A stretch of 64,000 bases of DNA. Source: Akebia trifoliata. Taxonomy: Eukaryota > Streptophyta > Magnoliopsida > Ranunculales > Lardizabalaceae. Numbering within the stretch: position 1 is the stretch's first letter; the number at the start of each line of letters is the position of its first letter. The notes under the pieces were generated by a model. That model saw nothing but the letters and a program-made list of their open reading frames with translations. It was not told where the DNA came from and did no database searches. The stretch spans positions 15,655,788 to 15,719,787 of the forward strand of contig CM030717.1 of the NCBI GenBank assembly GCA_017979445.1. The letters run 5' to 3'. Both the position numbers and the translations under genes were made by a program. Positions 47,163 to 58,722 of this stretch are shown piece by piece.

Positions 47163-47538
47163 GGGAGCGGTTCAACAGCCCCATATGGTGCCATGCAGTT
47201 TTTGTAAATCATTTTTGATGGGGTTAGAACTTTTGGAATAGGCTGATTTTTTGTGAGGATGATCTCTACGGTCAAGAGATCATCCTCACAAAAAATCAGT
47301 TCATTTTGAAACTTCTAACCCTAGTTTACAAGTTGAAGAATCGTGGACCGTCCAATTTTTGTAATTCACTTTTGACGGAGTTAGAAGTTTTGGAATGAAC
47401 TGATTTTTGGTGAGGATGATCTCCTCATCATAGAGATCATCCTCACAAAAAAATCAGCTCATTCCAAAGCTTGTAACCCATGTTTTAAAAAATGCATGGC
47501 ACCATATGGGGCACCATGATGGGGCTGTTGAACCGCTC

Positions 47539-47540
<2 letters not shown>
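47163..47540. mobile_element. TA-embedded foldback element, type h, downstream of EXO70B
   Basis: The left end is GGGAGCGGTTCAACAGCCCC and the right end GGGGCTGTTGAACCGCTCCC, a perfect reverse complement over 20 bp. ATATGGTGCCATGCA follows on the left. The layout is shifted: a piece of central spacer (TTTTTGTAAATCATTTTTGA) lies directly behind the left end, then the two hairpins. (TA)n follows at 47541-47584. Confidence 0.85.
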
Positions 47541-47584
<44 letters not shown>

Positions 47585-47587
<3 letters not shown>

Positions 47588-47776
47588 TGGTTAGATATAC
47601 AGGAATCAGCTTTTGCGTGATTACATCCTAAGTTGATCTGTTCTGTTTGCGTGACACATATTCGTTCTGATCTATTATTTATTTTAAGTTTTGCAGGAGT
47701 GCTACATTTTAAATGACAAGATTGTAGATATGTAGGTATTTCTTTTGTAGTCCCCATCATTCATAGAATTTAAAGG
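47585..47776. other. Short spacer
   Basis: No feature recognised between the (TA)n tract and the solo LTR. Confidence 0.4.
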
Positions 47777-49978
47777 TGTAAATAATTGCCTAAAAATTGA
47801 TTTTCTTGTAATCATTTTATCTTAAAAGTGACTCCCAAGCTGGTCTTAATTGAAAGATCCACCTAAGGTACTTCGATTCGATTGAATTAGGGGGAAGGTG
47901 TTAGGTATCCCATCGTATCCACTAAATTGGCAGTTATTTAGGCCTTATTCATATGTGAGGACTTGGATAATTTTTGAAGATATTTTGATTAGTGAAATGA
48001 TAATTGTATACATGAATGTAGATTGCATGAGTTTCTAAGTATGTGAGTGCGTGGTTTAGTGTAAATGGCAAGCTCTCACTACTCACTAGTTGAAATTATT
48101 TATGTTTGCTTAGAATCGAGGGTAACAACCTGTGAGAATAGCACTCGTTTGAATGCTTAATGAAAATGTACCCAAGAATGAGCTTGAGTTTTGTAGGTGA
48201 GGTCTTGGAAAACAACTCATGAGTAGGATTGCCCTCTAGTAATCTTCACGCGTGAGTGTATGCAAATTGGAAGTATGCTTGATGTTCTAATGGAACTTAT
48301 AAAGGTGCGAGACCCCTCGTGAGAGGGTATACTCCCTAACTTTGTTTTACCATTAGTGAAATCTAGATTTCATGGAGAATGATGCTAACATGTTTGGTAT
48401 GATTTTCACTACATGATGTATGCAAAATGCATGGTCTTAAAAATGGTGAGGATTATCCCATAAAGGAAATATATGCTCTATCCTTAATTTGCCTTTAAAG
48501 ATGCTTATCTAGGTGAAAATGAACATGTATGCTAATGTTAAGCTACATGTTTGGGTGTTCTAAAATGGTCTTAGATGGTCCTTTTTTTTTTTTTCCTTCT
48601 GATTCTCAATCCATTTTTCAATTTTCGATCAGATTTACCAGGGTAGTAGGTAAGATAAGAGCTTGAATTGATTTAGGCTCTAAGGCATAAAGAGAAAATA
48701 GAGTGAGAGACATAAAAGTAGGAAGGGGGACGCAGGTAAAATAAGGAATGAAACTAAAACAACATTCCTACCTTGGTCTTCTCCTTCTCATTCTTTTTCT
48801 TGGGTCTTCCAACTTGTCTTTAAATAAGTTAAGATGGAAGTTGGACAAAAATTTTGGGTCTTTGAGGCTCTTGAGAAGAGGGATGGACATAATTTTGAGA
48901 GGAGAGAAAACTTGTGCCTTAAGCCTTAGGACTTCTTTATTTATAGGCTTTTTAAATATCCTTGGGGATATAATAGTCCACACATCACAAGTTTAACTTA
49001 ATTGCAAGAAAACCACATTGATTGATCTTGTTTGCACTTCAACGATGAAGTCTTGATGGTCATTTACACCTTAATAAGTCTTACTAATCAGCATGATCAA
49101 ATGTTACTGAGTGTAAATTTCCTTCAAAGTATCTAGAGAATTCTTTGAGGGATAAGATTGTCCATGCCTTTGAGAAGAGCTTGGATATATTTTTTTAAAA
49201 CCTTAATGATGGCATGCAATTACCCAAACTTGAGGGTTTTAAGGGTCAATTAGTCTCTCATGAGTTTTAATAATTTGGGGTTAGTAGAGTAATTATCTCT
49301 TAAGATTCTTATAGAATTCTTTTGATAGGTATAAGGGTCCATGCCCTTTGAACTTAGTCAATTTGCATTGAAACCCTTGGAGAACGACAAGAATTAACCT
49401 ACTAATTAAAAGGTCTTAAGGGTTAATTATCTTGCTTTGAGTCTCAACAAATTGGGGTTAGGAAGGTAATTGCTCTCTAAAAGAGGCTTTTGAGCACAAA
49501 ATGTTCTACCCTCGAAGGTCCCATAATTTATTAGAAAAACTTGAGTGAAAATTTAAGAGATATAATAAGGGAATGGCAAAGAGGGTACAACTTCTCTTTC
49601 TTTGAAGGGTAAGGGGGTAATGAGACACTTAATGGGGGAAGGGGGAAGGGGGAAGGTGTAATCACATGGGATGGAGATCCTATAAATAACAGAAAACTAG
49701 TTGGTCCTCCCTTGGGGCAATGACTTGTGCAAATTTGCACTGGTCCTTGCTCTGAGGACGGACAAGGCAAAACTAAACCTGGTCCATGGTCCATGGATGG
49801 ACCATGCCAACTCTAGTGTAGTCCATGCCTTAGGCATTGCACCTAGCTTAGTTTTGGGCTTCTTTGGATTTAGGCCTTGGAATGAGCTTGCTCTTTTTTT
49901 TTTTTTTTTGTTAATTTGAGGCCAAGCACTATTTTGCATGCTTTCTGAGATTAGCCTAAACAATTTGGGGTGTCTACA
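47777..49978 (+). mobile_element. Probable solo LTR, Ty3/gypsy type
   Basis: Starts about TGTAAATAATTGCC, then AGTGACTCCCAAGCTGG and GGGGGAAGGTGTTAGGTATC, and ends AATTTGGGGTGTCTACA at 49978. The ending and the 'GGTGTTAG' motif are shared with 27792-29822, and neither has internal domains beside it. The flanks (AAAGG and AAGAT) do not form a clean duplication, so the exact start is uncertain. Confidence 0.6.
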
Positions 49979-50433
49979 AAGATTATCCATAATTTGCAAG
50001 GATTGATGGTAAATTATAAAAGGATATTTATGTTATACAATATTTACACAAAATATTCAACACCATTAAAATTTAACATTCAAAAGGTAGCACATCAAAA
50101 GATGGCCCATTGACAAGTTAGTATTACCAATAATTGTCAAGCCTTGACTAGAACTTGGTCCATTGACTGCTCTACTTTCAAAATTTGATATTTGGACCAT
50201 ATTTTTGTATTACTATATGAAGAAAACACACTAAGTTAAACTACACAAAAAATAAAAAATAAATCAATCAATATAAGTTGCTTGATCCTTACTATCTTGT
50301 AGATACACATCAACGCATAGCATAGGTTAGCCATAACCCATCTTGAAAAAAAATCAAGTAATATGACAAAAATATGTAAAGAAATTACAATTAAAAGGAA
50401 AAAAAAATGACTATAATGATATTAATTAATTAT
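49979..50433. other. Spacer, no gene recognised
   Basis: AT-rich sequence only. Confidence 0.4.
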
Positions 50434-50606
50434 GGGTTGTGATCCGTTGACTTATGAAGAATGACTCTTGAGAAACACATGATCCCAACTATTTCGATAC
50501 AAAATCCAACAATTGCGTATCTTAATAACACAAATCTAGGAGATACTTATCCTGAAGATAAATCTTAATCATGTGTCATTCTTCATAAGTCAAGAGATCC
50601 AAACGC
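50434..50606. mobile_element. MITE, 'GGATCCATTGACTCC' family, copy 2
   Basis: The left end is GGGTTGTGATCCGTTGACTT and the right end AAGTCAAGAGATCCAAACGC. Interior ACAAATCTAGGAGATACTTA corresponds to the 25653 copy, with deletions. Flanked by TTAAT/ATTAATT rather than a long (TA)n. Confidence 0.65.
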
Positions 50607-51399
50607 ATTAATTATTAATTCAAGAATATTAACAAAGAAATTGTTATGTGTATCTAAGAGTAGAAATTTACCTTATGACGAGTTGATTCCAAGGATCCTA
50701 TCATTATTAGATTTTGCTGCAAGTAAATACCAATTTTCATGGCCATTGGATTTATATTACTCCAGACGATAATTCAAAATAACTCATGGACTAACCCTGA
50801 AGAGCCAAGTTTCAAAAGTTACCCTAAAGAGTATATATTTGAAATTTTTATGAATCTTGATAACGCTCTTTAATATGTAAAAAAGATAGGACTATCATGT
50901 AAGGGTGTCTGAATCATTCTTATTAACTAATCTAAGAATCTTATGTGTTTTCGATCTCTAACATGAGCTAGAGCAGAAGTATTTAGGCCTTATCTAGTAA
51001 GGGGTATTATTACCATTTGGATAAAACAAAAATGGATATAATTATATTTTTTATTTTAAAGTTTTTCTAATAAATTTTTTGGAAGTGAAGAAATATTTTT
51101 CATTTTTGTAAAAATTGACATAGATTGTTTTATCGTATTTATTATATAGTCATTTCTTAATTTTGATTTGTCTTTTGTAAATTTCTGTCTCTTTGACAGA
51201 TCCAACTATTTCAAAATCCTTAACTTTAGGTGTTCAAACCAAATGGTTTAATATGCCAAATGCTGAAAATATCATAGTGATTTATAGAATTACTATAAAT
51301 CTATGATGTCTTTAATTCCAAATGTAATATATCAAAGTCAAACAAAATGATTGACTATACTATTTCTAACAAATTTTACAAATACTGTAATAACTCCAA

Positions 51400-53340
51400 A
51401 ACAAATTCAATGAGATAATGTTGATCTCAATAGCTATTAAAAAAAATAGAAGAAGTACAAGAATCTCTAAAAAAAAACTATCAAATAGAAAATCTTATTG
51501 AACATTCTGATGGTAGTATTGAAATTAATTTTGACACAACAAGTCAAAAGAACTATGTTGTATCAAGACTATCAACAAGTTCATCCTCTTGAAAATCATT
51601 TGATCAAATGATTAACAAAACATATAATACTATTTCAACTCATATTTCTTATCCTTTTTATCCAAAACATAAAGAAGTTGAAATAGAATATAATCCTACA
51701 AAGTCTGATTTCGGTAGTCTACCTAAACAAGTTAATATGATTCATTTTAAAAATAAAAAATTTACAATAAATAAAGAATTGCTAAAAGTTGATATCCTAA
51801 AAAATTCGTCACACAAATGATTTTTTAAAAACTTTTTCCAAACGGAATTAAAAAAAATTAAAGAAAAATGGTTTGACGAGATGACCAAAAAATAAATTCA
51901 TATTCTATTATTTGCATGGTTGAAAATTCAAACAAACTTAAAATTATCTCATTCTATAAATATGTTAAAACAAAAAATACGAATGTGAGAAACAATAAAA
52001 AATGAAAAAAATGAATCACAGTTTTTTCCTTTTAGAGCTATAAAAACAATGAATTCAATAGAGACACCTCTTAAATTTGAAGCTCAATTTTAAAAGAAAA
52101 TGTCTTATATACAAAAAGATATATCCCATCTAATTGAATAAAATAATTATATTAACACATATTTTCATCAATTAGGACAACAAATATGATTATTATCCAA
52201 TAAATTAAACACAAAATCATAAGAGAGCCATCAACAATTAAATCAAAAATTAAAAATCATTTTTCATATTCAAAAGGGTTTATTCCCAATAAAGACTTCT
52301 TCATCATTTTTGAAAGAAATAACCGACAATGAAGAAGAACATTTCCAATTCTCAAATATCCAACGTAATTTGAATCCATGATTGTTTCTCAAATCCAAAG
52401 CCAATTGTTCATAGAAAAAAATCTTTTTAATACAAAATAGTTAAATCTTTCGTTAAAATTCTATGAAACCATTTTAACACAATCTCAAAGTACAATAATA
52501 TTTCACAACCTTGATCAAGAATATGAGATTACATATTCAAAATTAAAAATTTAAAAGATCATTTCATCTCATGAATGGGGAGCATCCTTTTGGGTTTCCA
52601 AATATGTTAAATCTCCCAATAATCAGCAAATTCCTTACACCTATCGGGATTATCAAAATGCATGAAAATTTATTATTCTCATACAAAATTTTAAAGGATC
52701 ACATCTTGATTTCTTCAATTTTGACAAAAATTCAACAATCAAATACCATATTAGTTCTATTAATAATAGTGGCAATATTTTGAAACCATTCTTGATATCT
52801 TCCCAAACGATCAAATTCTTTAGTTTGAAGATTTCCTCAACAATAATAAATTTAAAGTTGAAGAGATGAATTATTAAATATGCTCTAATTTGCTCACACC
52901 AGTTGTTCATGGATACTAAAATGACATTATTCAAAAGAATTGTTGAATTACTTTCTCACTTTTTTTCGAAATATGTATCTGAAATAGTGATACAAATATG
53001 ATCAAAGCAAGGTAATTCCTAAATCTTCTAAAAAAATTGTCTCCATAAAAAATTTCTAAGTTATTAAAGGCCCAAACAAAATCATATGCCCAAGCTATAG
53101 TCGCTTGTACAGCAACTCTAACATCATCACCTACAACGATTTCTTCTTAAGACTTTGCATTAGCCAATAAACAAATGCAAAAAATCTAAAATGAACTACA
53201 ATATCTCAAAGACTCTATCTCTACTAAAGGATTGATACCAACATAGTTTTCTTCAGATTCTCATCAAAGTATCTCTGACAATGTAGACAAAAAGCACTTC
53301 CAATTCTGACCGACAATGAAGAAGAAGAACACTTCCAATT
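51400..53340 (+). pseudogene. Decayed coding region of unknown retroelement or viral-like origin
   Basis: Many short + strand frames follow each other, separated by single stops and frameshifts. They have lysine-, asparagine- and isoleucine-rich composition (for example 51608-51820 and onward to about 52380), which suggests one long decayed polyprotein rather than spacer. I do not recognise protease, RT or integrase motifs. A retroelement or an endogenous pararetroviral relic are both possible, and composition alone does not decide. The base composition is more A-rich than the flanks. Confidence 0.3.
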
Positions 53341-53569
53341 CTGACGTATTTAATGTGTTTAATATGTATTAAAATTTAATTATTTGACTATTTTTAAAAG
53401 ATGAAAATAACCCTAGTTTAGGTGAGGTGCAATTTCTTTGCAAATAAAATATAAATAATATTTTACACAAAAAATTAAAGAATCTATTTATCGAATTAAC
53501 AAATTATAGATCAAGTCTTGTATTTTTCTAAAGTAGATTTATTTCCTCCATGTTACTTGTGTTGTTGCG

Positions 53570-53700
53570 ATGCTCGGTTCCTAAACCATAATAACTAGAT
53601 GGCAACTCCCAAACCTCAAAAATCAAAAGCGGATCCGCACACCCCGAGGATCGAGGGCACTTTCACATACCTGATAACTTCTACTAACTGAATCAATCTA
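53570..53700 (-). repeat. Fragment of gypsy-like LTR start, reverse orientation
   Basis: ACTAGATGGCAACTC at 53594-53608 is the reverse complement (one mismatch) of the GAGTCGCCATCTAGT motif near the start of the LTR at 27792. The phrase GGATCCGCACACCCCGAGGA follows. Confidence 0.45.
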
Positions 53701-53859
53701 AAAAAATGAATTAAAAAAAAAAATCAATTAACTCATTCAGTTCAACCAATTTGACCGATGACCCGATCTGGTTTTTGAAAGGATCCGTCCAATTTTTGAG
53801 TGATTTTTAACATACCCTTCCTTGATTTGATGAATATTTGAGATGTCCCTTATAAGTTT

Positions 53860-54120
53860 TTACCGCTATTTTATATTATATTATTCAATATTTATATATA
53901 TATAATTTTTAAGTATTTTCATCTTATGTAGTTATGACTTATTTCCATGAAAACTTTTTTCATTTTTTTTGGTGCTCACCTAATAATGAATATGGTTCCA
54001 CTCTTAAAGCATTGGTTTCACATCCATCCATGTAATCAAAATAAGTATATTACCGCTATTTTATATTATATTATTTAGTATTTATAAAAAAAAAGTATTT
54101 TCACCTTATGTAGTTATGAC
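53860..54120. repeat. Local tandem duplication with a paralogous empty site
   Basis: A block starting TTACCGCTATTTTATATTAT and containing CTTATGTAGTTATGAC at 53923-53938 is repeated about 182-188 bp later (54050-54120). The hAT-like element entered the second copy at GTTATGAC and the rest of that copy resumes at 58072. The first copy therefore shows the uninterrupted site. Confidence 0.75.
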
Positions 54121-54317
54121 TAGGGATGCAACTTGATTTGGTTTGTGGTCAAATTGGAACTGAACCAACATAGGTCAATTTTACTAAATAATAATTAGAA
54201 TTGAACCGAAATGCCAATAGAACCAAACCAATCCAAATCGAACTAAGGTCAGTTTGGTTTGGATCGATACTATGGGTTGCCAATATTCTATAAACATTCT
54301 TGGAAATAAAATATTTT

Positions 54318-54360
<43 letters not shown>

Positions 54361-54362
<2 letters not shown>

Positions 54363-54739
54363 TTGGCGTTCAAAGGCCCTAAAGAGAGTCAAACATTGTG
54401 CCAAACCTTTTTTCAAAGTATGGTTAGAGACTTCAGAATAGGCTGATTTTTTGTGAGGATGATTTCTATGATGAGGAGATCATCTTTAACAAAAACCAGC
54501 CAATTCCAAAACTTATAACCCCATTGAAAGTTTGTTTATAAAAATCGGACTATCCACGATACTTCAACTTGTAAACTATGGTTAGAAGTTTTGGAATGAG
54601 CTGATTTTTGGTGAGGATAATCTCTTCACCATAGAGATCACCCTCACAAAAAATCAGCCCATTCCAAAACTTTTAACCCTTATTTTAAGAAATGTTTAGC
54701 ATAATGTTAGGCTCTGTTTAGGGTTTCCGAATGGTTCCC
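54361..54739. mobile_element. TA-embedded foldback element, type e
   Basis: The left end is GGTTGGCGTTCAAAGGCCCT and the right end GGTTTCCGAATGGTTCCC. The AAAGAGAGTCAAACATTGTG arm is shared with 12216 and 14686. Confidence 0.82.
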
Positions 54740-54751
54740 TATATATATATT

Positions 54752-55133
54752 GGGAACGGATCAAGGGATATATGAAAAAACATATGTAAAAACAATGTAA
54801 CACTAATAAAATTTCAAAATATGGGTTAGAAGTTTCGGATTGAGCTGATTTTTTGTGAGGATGATCTCTATGATGGGAAGATCATCCGAAAAAAAGGAAT
54901 CAATCCAATTTGAAACTTCTAACCCCATTAAAAGTGATTTAGAATGTGGGCTGCCAATTTTTTGCAAATTTTTGCCAATAATTTGTAAATCACTTTTGAT
55001 GGATTTAGAAGTTTCAGATTGAGCTGATTTTTTGTGAGGATGATCTTCTCATCATAGTGACAATCCTCGCAAAAAATCAGCTCAATCCAAAACCTCTAAC
55101 CGATAGTTTGAAAATCATTGTTTTTACATATGT
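54752..55133. mobile_element. Foldback element, type i, right end shortened
   Basis: The left end is GGGAACGGATCAAGGGATAT, with arm AACATATGTAAAAACAATGT. The right side ends CATTGTTTTTACATATGTTT directly at TA, lacking the outer ~20 bp. The core is the TTGAGCTGATTTTTTGTGAG variant. Confidence 0.72.
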
Positions 55134-55145
55134 TTATATATATAT

Positions 55146-56612
55146 GGGGACGGTTCGAGGGACGTCTCACAAATCGGCTGAGAAACCGATGCGTGGCTTC
55201 GTTGGATTTGAGACATTAGACGGCCTGGATTTCGTATTCAAGTCAATTGCGAGATAGCTAGGACGAAACGAAATATTTGAGGTATTTCCAAATACGTCCT
55301 TCATTTTTTTTTTATAACTTAAATAAACTCTCATTCTCTCTCATTGTAATGCAATGAAACCCATTCATTCTCTTCTCTCTCTCTCTCTCTATTGAAAACA
55401 CAGAGTAGAACGAAACCCACGAATTCACAAGACTCTCTCGAGCTCGAACTCTCTCTCTCTCTCTCTCTTGATTGACAGCTTCACTCTCATCGTTCTTCTT
55501 TTGGTTTCCATCAATTTTGATAGCCAACTCTCGACGGTGGTCATCTGAATCAACGGATTTCATCATATGTCGACCTTTGTGATCGAAAAGGATGGGCTGA
55601 ACTTTGGGGTGTTGTTCTTGCTCCAGGAGCAGAAATCTTCTTGTCTTCTTGTTTTCAGCGAAAAGTGAGAGAAGAGAGTCCTCAGCCAACCATCTAAAAA
55701 AAAAAAAAAAAGCTTAAATTGCAGAGAAATAATGGTGGACAGTGAATGGAGGAAGTTTTCTGTAAATACATCAATTCTTTTAAAAGATGGATGGAGTTTT
55801 CTGAAAATACATTAATTCTTTTAAAACAAAACACGTTTTCCAGCTGGCCACACGTTTTGTTTTAATACGAAATCCAAATCGTTAGGATTCTCTCTCCCAA
55901 AAAACCATAGTAGCAGCAGCCCTTATTGGAAACAATTATCAAACTTCGATGGACGGGAAATTAAGATCCGACTATATGGGTGATGAAGCTTCTGTTATCG
56001 TAAACCATGTTGCGTAGAGCTTGTAGTTCCATTAATTTCTTCTACCTTAATCAGGACCTCCACCTATCTGTTAAAAGGGATTCAAACCTTATTTTAAAAT
56101 TAAACTGGATCAAATTTTATAGGTTTAGGCTTTCTAGTTTAGAGGTTTAAAGATCTTAATGTTTCTATGATTGTGAAGAGCTCAACGCATAAGGTTTCAT
56201 CAGTTAGTATATAATTGAGATTTTGAGGGAAATCCCCTAAAGAAATCTCCATTATATAATTAGATTTGGACAGGTACTTGAAAAGAGGTTGAAGACAAAT
56301 TTTAATGGAAACTAGAAGAAGAACAATAAGAGTGAAACTGTCAATCGAGAGAGAGTGTGTGAGAGCTCGAGAGAGTCTTGTGAGCTGTCAATTGGTTTCG
56401 TTGGATTACAGTGAGAGAGAATGAGAGTTTATTTAAGTTAAAAAAGAAAAAAATGAAAGAGGTATTTGGAAATACCTCAAATATTTCGTTTTGTCCTAGC
56501 TGTCTCACAAATGACTTGAATACGAAATCCAAGCCGTCTAATGTCCTAGATCCAACGAAGTCCACACATTGGTTTCTTAGCTGATTTGTGAGACGTCCCT
56601 TGAACCGTCCCC
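55146..56612. mobile_element. Large TA-embedded inverted-repeat element, family y
   Basis: Long terminal inverted repeats (over 200 bp) start GGGGACGGTTCGAGGGACGT on the left and, inward from the right, GGGGACGGTTCAAGGGACGT. They contain TCGTATTCAAGTC and AAATATTTGAGGTATTTCCA. The 1-kb middle is unrelated to the foldbacks. It includes (CT)n runs and a 125-codon minus-strand frame (55312-55689, starting from TTG) that I do not recognise. It shares the GGGGACGGTTCA-like tip with foldback type f. Confidence 0.8.
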
Positions 56613-56653
<41 letters not shown>

Positions 56654-56655
<2 letters not shown>

Positions 56656-57035
56656 GTCCCGTTCGCCACCCTTAGTTTTACCACACACTTTAACAAACGC
56701 ATTTTTTCTTACATGGGTTAGAAGTTTCGGAATGAGCTGATTTTTGGTGAGGATGATCTCTATGGTGAGGAGATCATCCTCACCAAAAATCAGCTCATTC
56801 CAAAACTTCTAACCCCATCAAAATTGATTTACAAAAAATGGACGGTCCACAATTTTTCAACGTGTAAACATGGGGCTAAACATTTCGGAATGGGCTGATT
56901 TTTGGGGAGGATGATCTTCTAATCATAGAGATCATCCTCACCAAAAATCAACTCATTCCAAAACTTCTAACCCATGTAGGACAAAAAAACGTTTGTTAAA
57001 GTGTGTGGTAAAACTTAGGGTGGTGAACATTTCCC
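56654..57035. mobile_element. TA-embedded foldback element, type c
   Basis: The left end is GGGTCCCGTTCGCCACCCTT and the right end TAGGGTGGTGAACATTTCCC. It is a relative of 6632 and lies head to head with the next copy. Confidence 0.84.
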
Positions 57036-57049
57036 TATATATATATATA

Positions 57050-57430
57050 GGGAAATGTTCAGCACCCTAAGTTTTACCACACACTTTAACAAATGTTTTT
57101 TGTCCTACATGGGTTAGAAGTTTTGAAATGGGCTGATTTTTTGTGAGGATGATCTCTATGATTAGAAGATCATCCTCCCCAAAAATCAGCCCATTCCGAA
57201 ATGTTTAGCCCCATGTTTACACGTTGAAAAATCATGGACCGTCCATTTTTTGTAAACCATTTTTGATGGGGTTAAAAGTTTTGGAATGAGCTGATTTTTG
57301 GTGAGGATGATCTCCTCACCATAGAGATCATCCTCACCAAAAATCAACCCATTCCAAAACTTCTAACCCATGTAAGACAAAACACGTTTGTTAAAATGTG
57401 TGGTAAAGCTTAGGGTGCTGAACGGGACCC
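57050..57430. mobile_element. TA-embedded foldback element, type c, inverted orientation
   Basis: The left end is GGGAAATGTTCAGCACCCTA and the right end GGTGCTGAACGGGACCC, the reverse order of the neighbour. Only 14 bp of TA repeat separate the pair. Confidence 0.84.
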
Positions 57431-57444
57431 ATATATATATATAT

Positions 57445-57851
57445 GAGAACAGATCAATGGACATACGAAAAAAACATATGTAAAAACAATGTAACATTAA
57501 TAAATTTTTAAAATACGGGTTAGAAGTTTCGGATTGAGCTGATTTTTTGTGAGGATGATCTCTATGATGGGAAGATCATCCGAAAAAAAATCAGTCAAAT
57601 CTGAAACTTCTAACCCCATTAAAAATGACTGAGAATGTGGATCGTCGATTTTTTGCCAATTTTTACCAATAATTTGTAAATCACTTTTGATGGATTTAGA
57701 AATTTCAGATTGAGATGATTTTTTGTGAGGATGATCTTCTCATCATAGTGACCATCCTCACTAAAAAATAAAAAAAAAAATCAGCTCAATCCAAAACCTC
57801 TAACCCATATTTTGAAAAACCATTGTTTTTACATGTCCCATGAACTGCCCC
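57445..57851. mobile_element. TA-embedded foldback element, type i
   Basis: The left end is GAGAACAGATCAATGGACAT and the right end TTACATGTCCCATGAACTGC, closing with CCC. The spacer contains an A-rich insertion near 57763-57780. Related to 54752. Confidence 0.76.
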
Positions 57852-58071
57852 ATATATATAGTTTGACTATAAGTCATTAATCCATGTCCTTAACTCTTAA
57901 AATAATTTATAATAAATTAATATATACTTATTTATTGCGGGTTCGGTTTTTAGTTCTATACAAGGTTGAACCTAACTGTAACTTATTCCAAACCTAATCT
58001 AACCAAAACAAAGCTATCTGTTTGATTCAGTCCTAGCTTGAACTGGATCAAGTTGCACTCTTAGTTATGAC

Positions 58072-58722
58072 TTATGATACCGTGACACATTTTTTTACTT
58101 CTCTTCTTTGGGTGCCCACCCAAAAATGAATGGCTCAGCACACCATCACTGCTAGAATTTCCCACACCATAACCGGTCCACTTATTTACCTTACTCCCTT
58201 TTGAAAAGTTTAATGATTTTGTAATTTAACCGAAAGGACGGCTTAAAATCTCAACTGATGTGTACCCTGAAGAATTGAAGATTTTCCCCTCGGGATATAT
58301 AATTGTACATCCCTATAAAACACATGCAGTTGTGTATCCCAAAGAAAAAATCTACAATTCTTGCACCTACCACGTCGGTAAGTTTTTGAGTTACAATGTC
58401 AGGTTGAATTACAAAATAAGCACTCTTTTGAAAATCAAGAAGATGCTAAATGTACCATCAGATTTTTTTTTGCTTTTTTCATGTACAAGCTTTCAAAGCA
58501 TGATTTTAAATCTTGGTTTTTTATAGTTTATATATAAAAATATAAATACCTATTGACTCAACCAAGTTTTGTGGACTCATCTCATATTTTCAAAATATTA
58601 CCCAAGTCGCCTTGTTTATCAAATGAGATGTTGTACCGTATGAGACATATGATGAATCCATAGCCTTGGTTAAATAAGAGGCGAATCATCTTGGTCTCCG
58701 ATGAGATTTAAAATGATTAATA
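58072..58722. other. Spacer with a degenerate hairpin repeat (about 58248-58425)
   Basis: The stretch TGTGTACCCTGAAGAATTGA ... TGTGTATCCCAAAGAAAAAA and ...GTAAGTTTTTGAGTTACAA resembles the 42393-42720 hairpin family, but pairing is imperfect. No gene recognised. Confidence 0.4.

Larger units (their letters stand above)
54121..58063. mobile_element. hAT-like element whose TA core accumulated six further insertions
   Basis: The ends TAGGGATGCAACTTGATTTG and (right, reverse complement) TAAGAGTGCAACTTGATCCA are inverted repeats. They are flanked by the perfect 8-bp duplication GTTATGAC (54113-54120 and 58064-58071). The element's own DNA is about 54121-54323 plus 57862-58063, roughly 400 bp. Between these, (TA)n tracts alternate with elements at 54361, 54752, 55146, 56654, 57050 and 57445. 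Non-coding. Confidence 0.85.

Noticed and set aside
55312..55689. 125-codon minus-strand frame as a gene
   Set aside because: It starts at TTG, includes (CT)n-derived arginine/glutamate runs, and lies wholly inside inverted-repeat element y. Capture of host sequence is possible but unproven.
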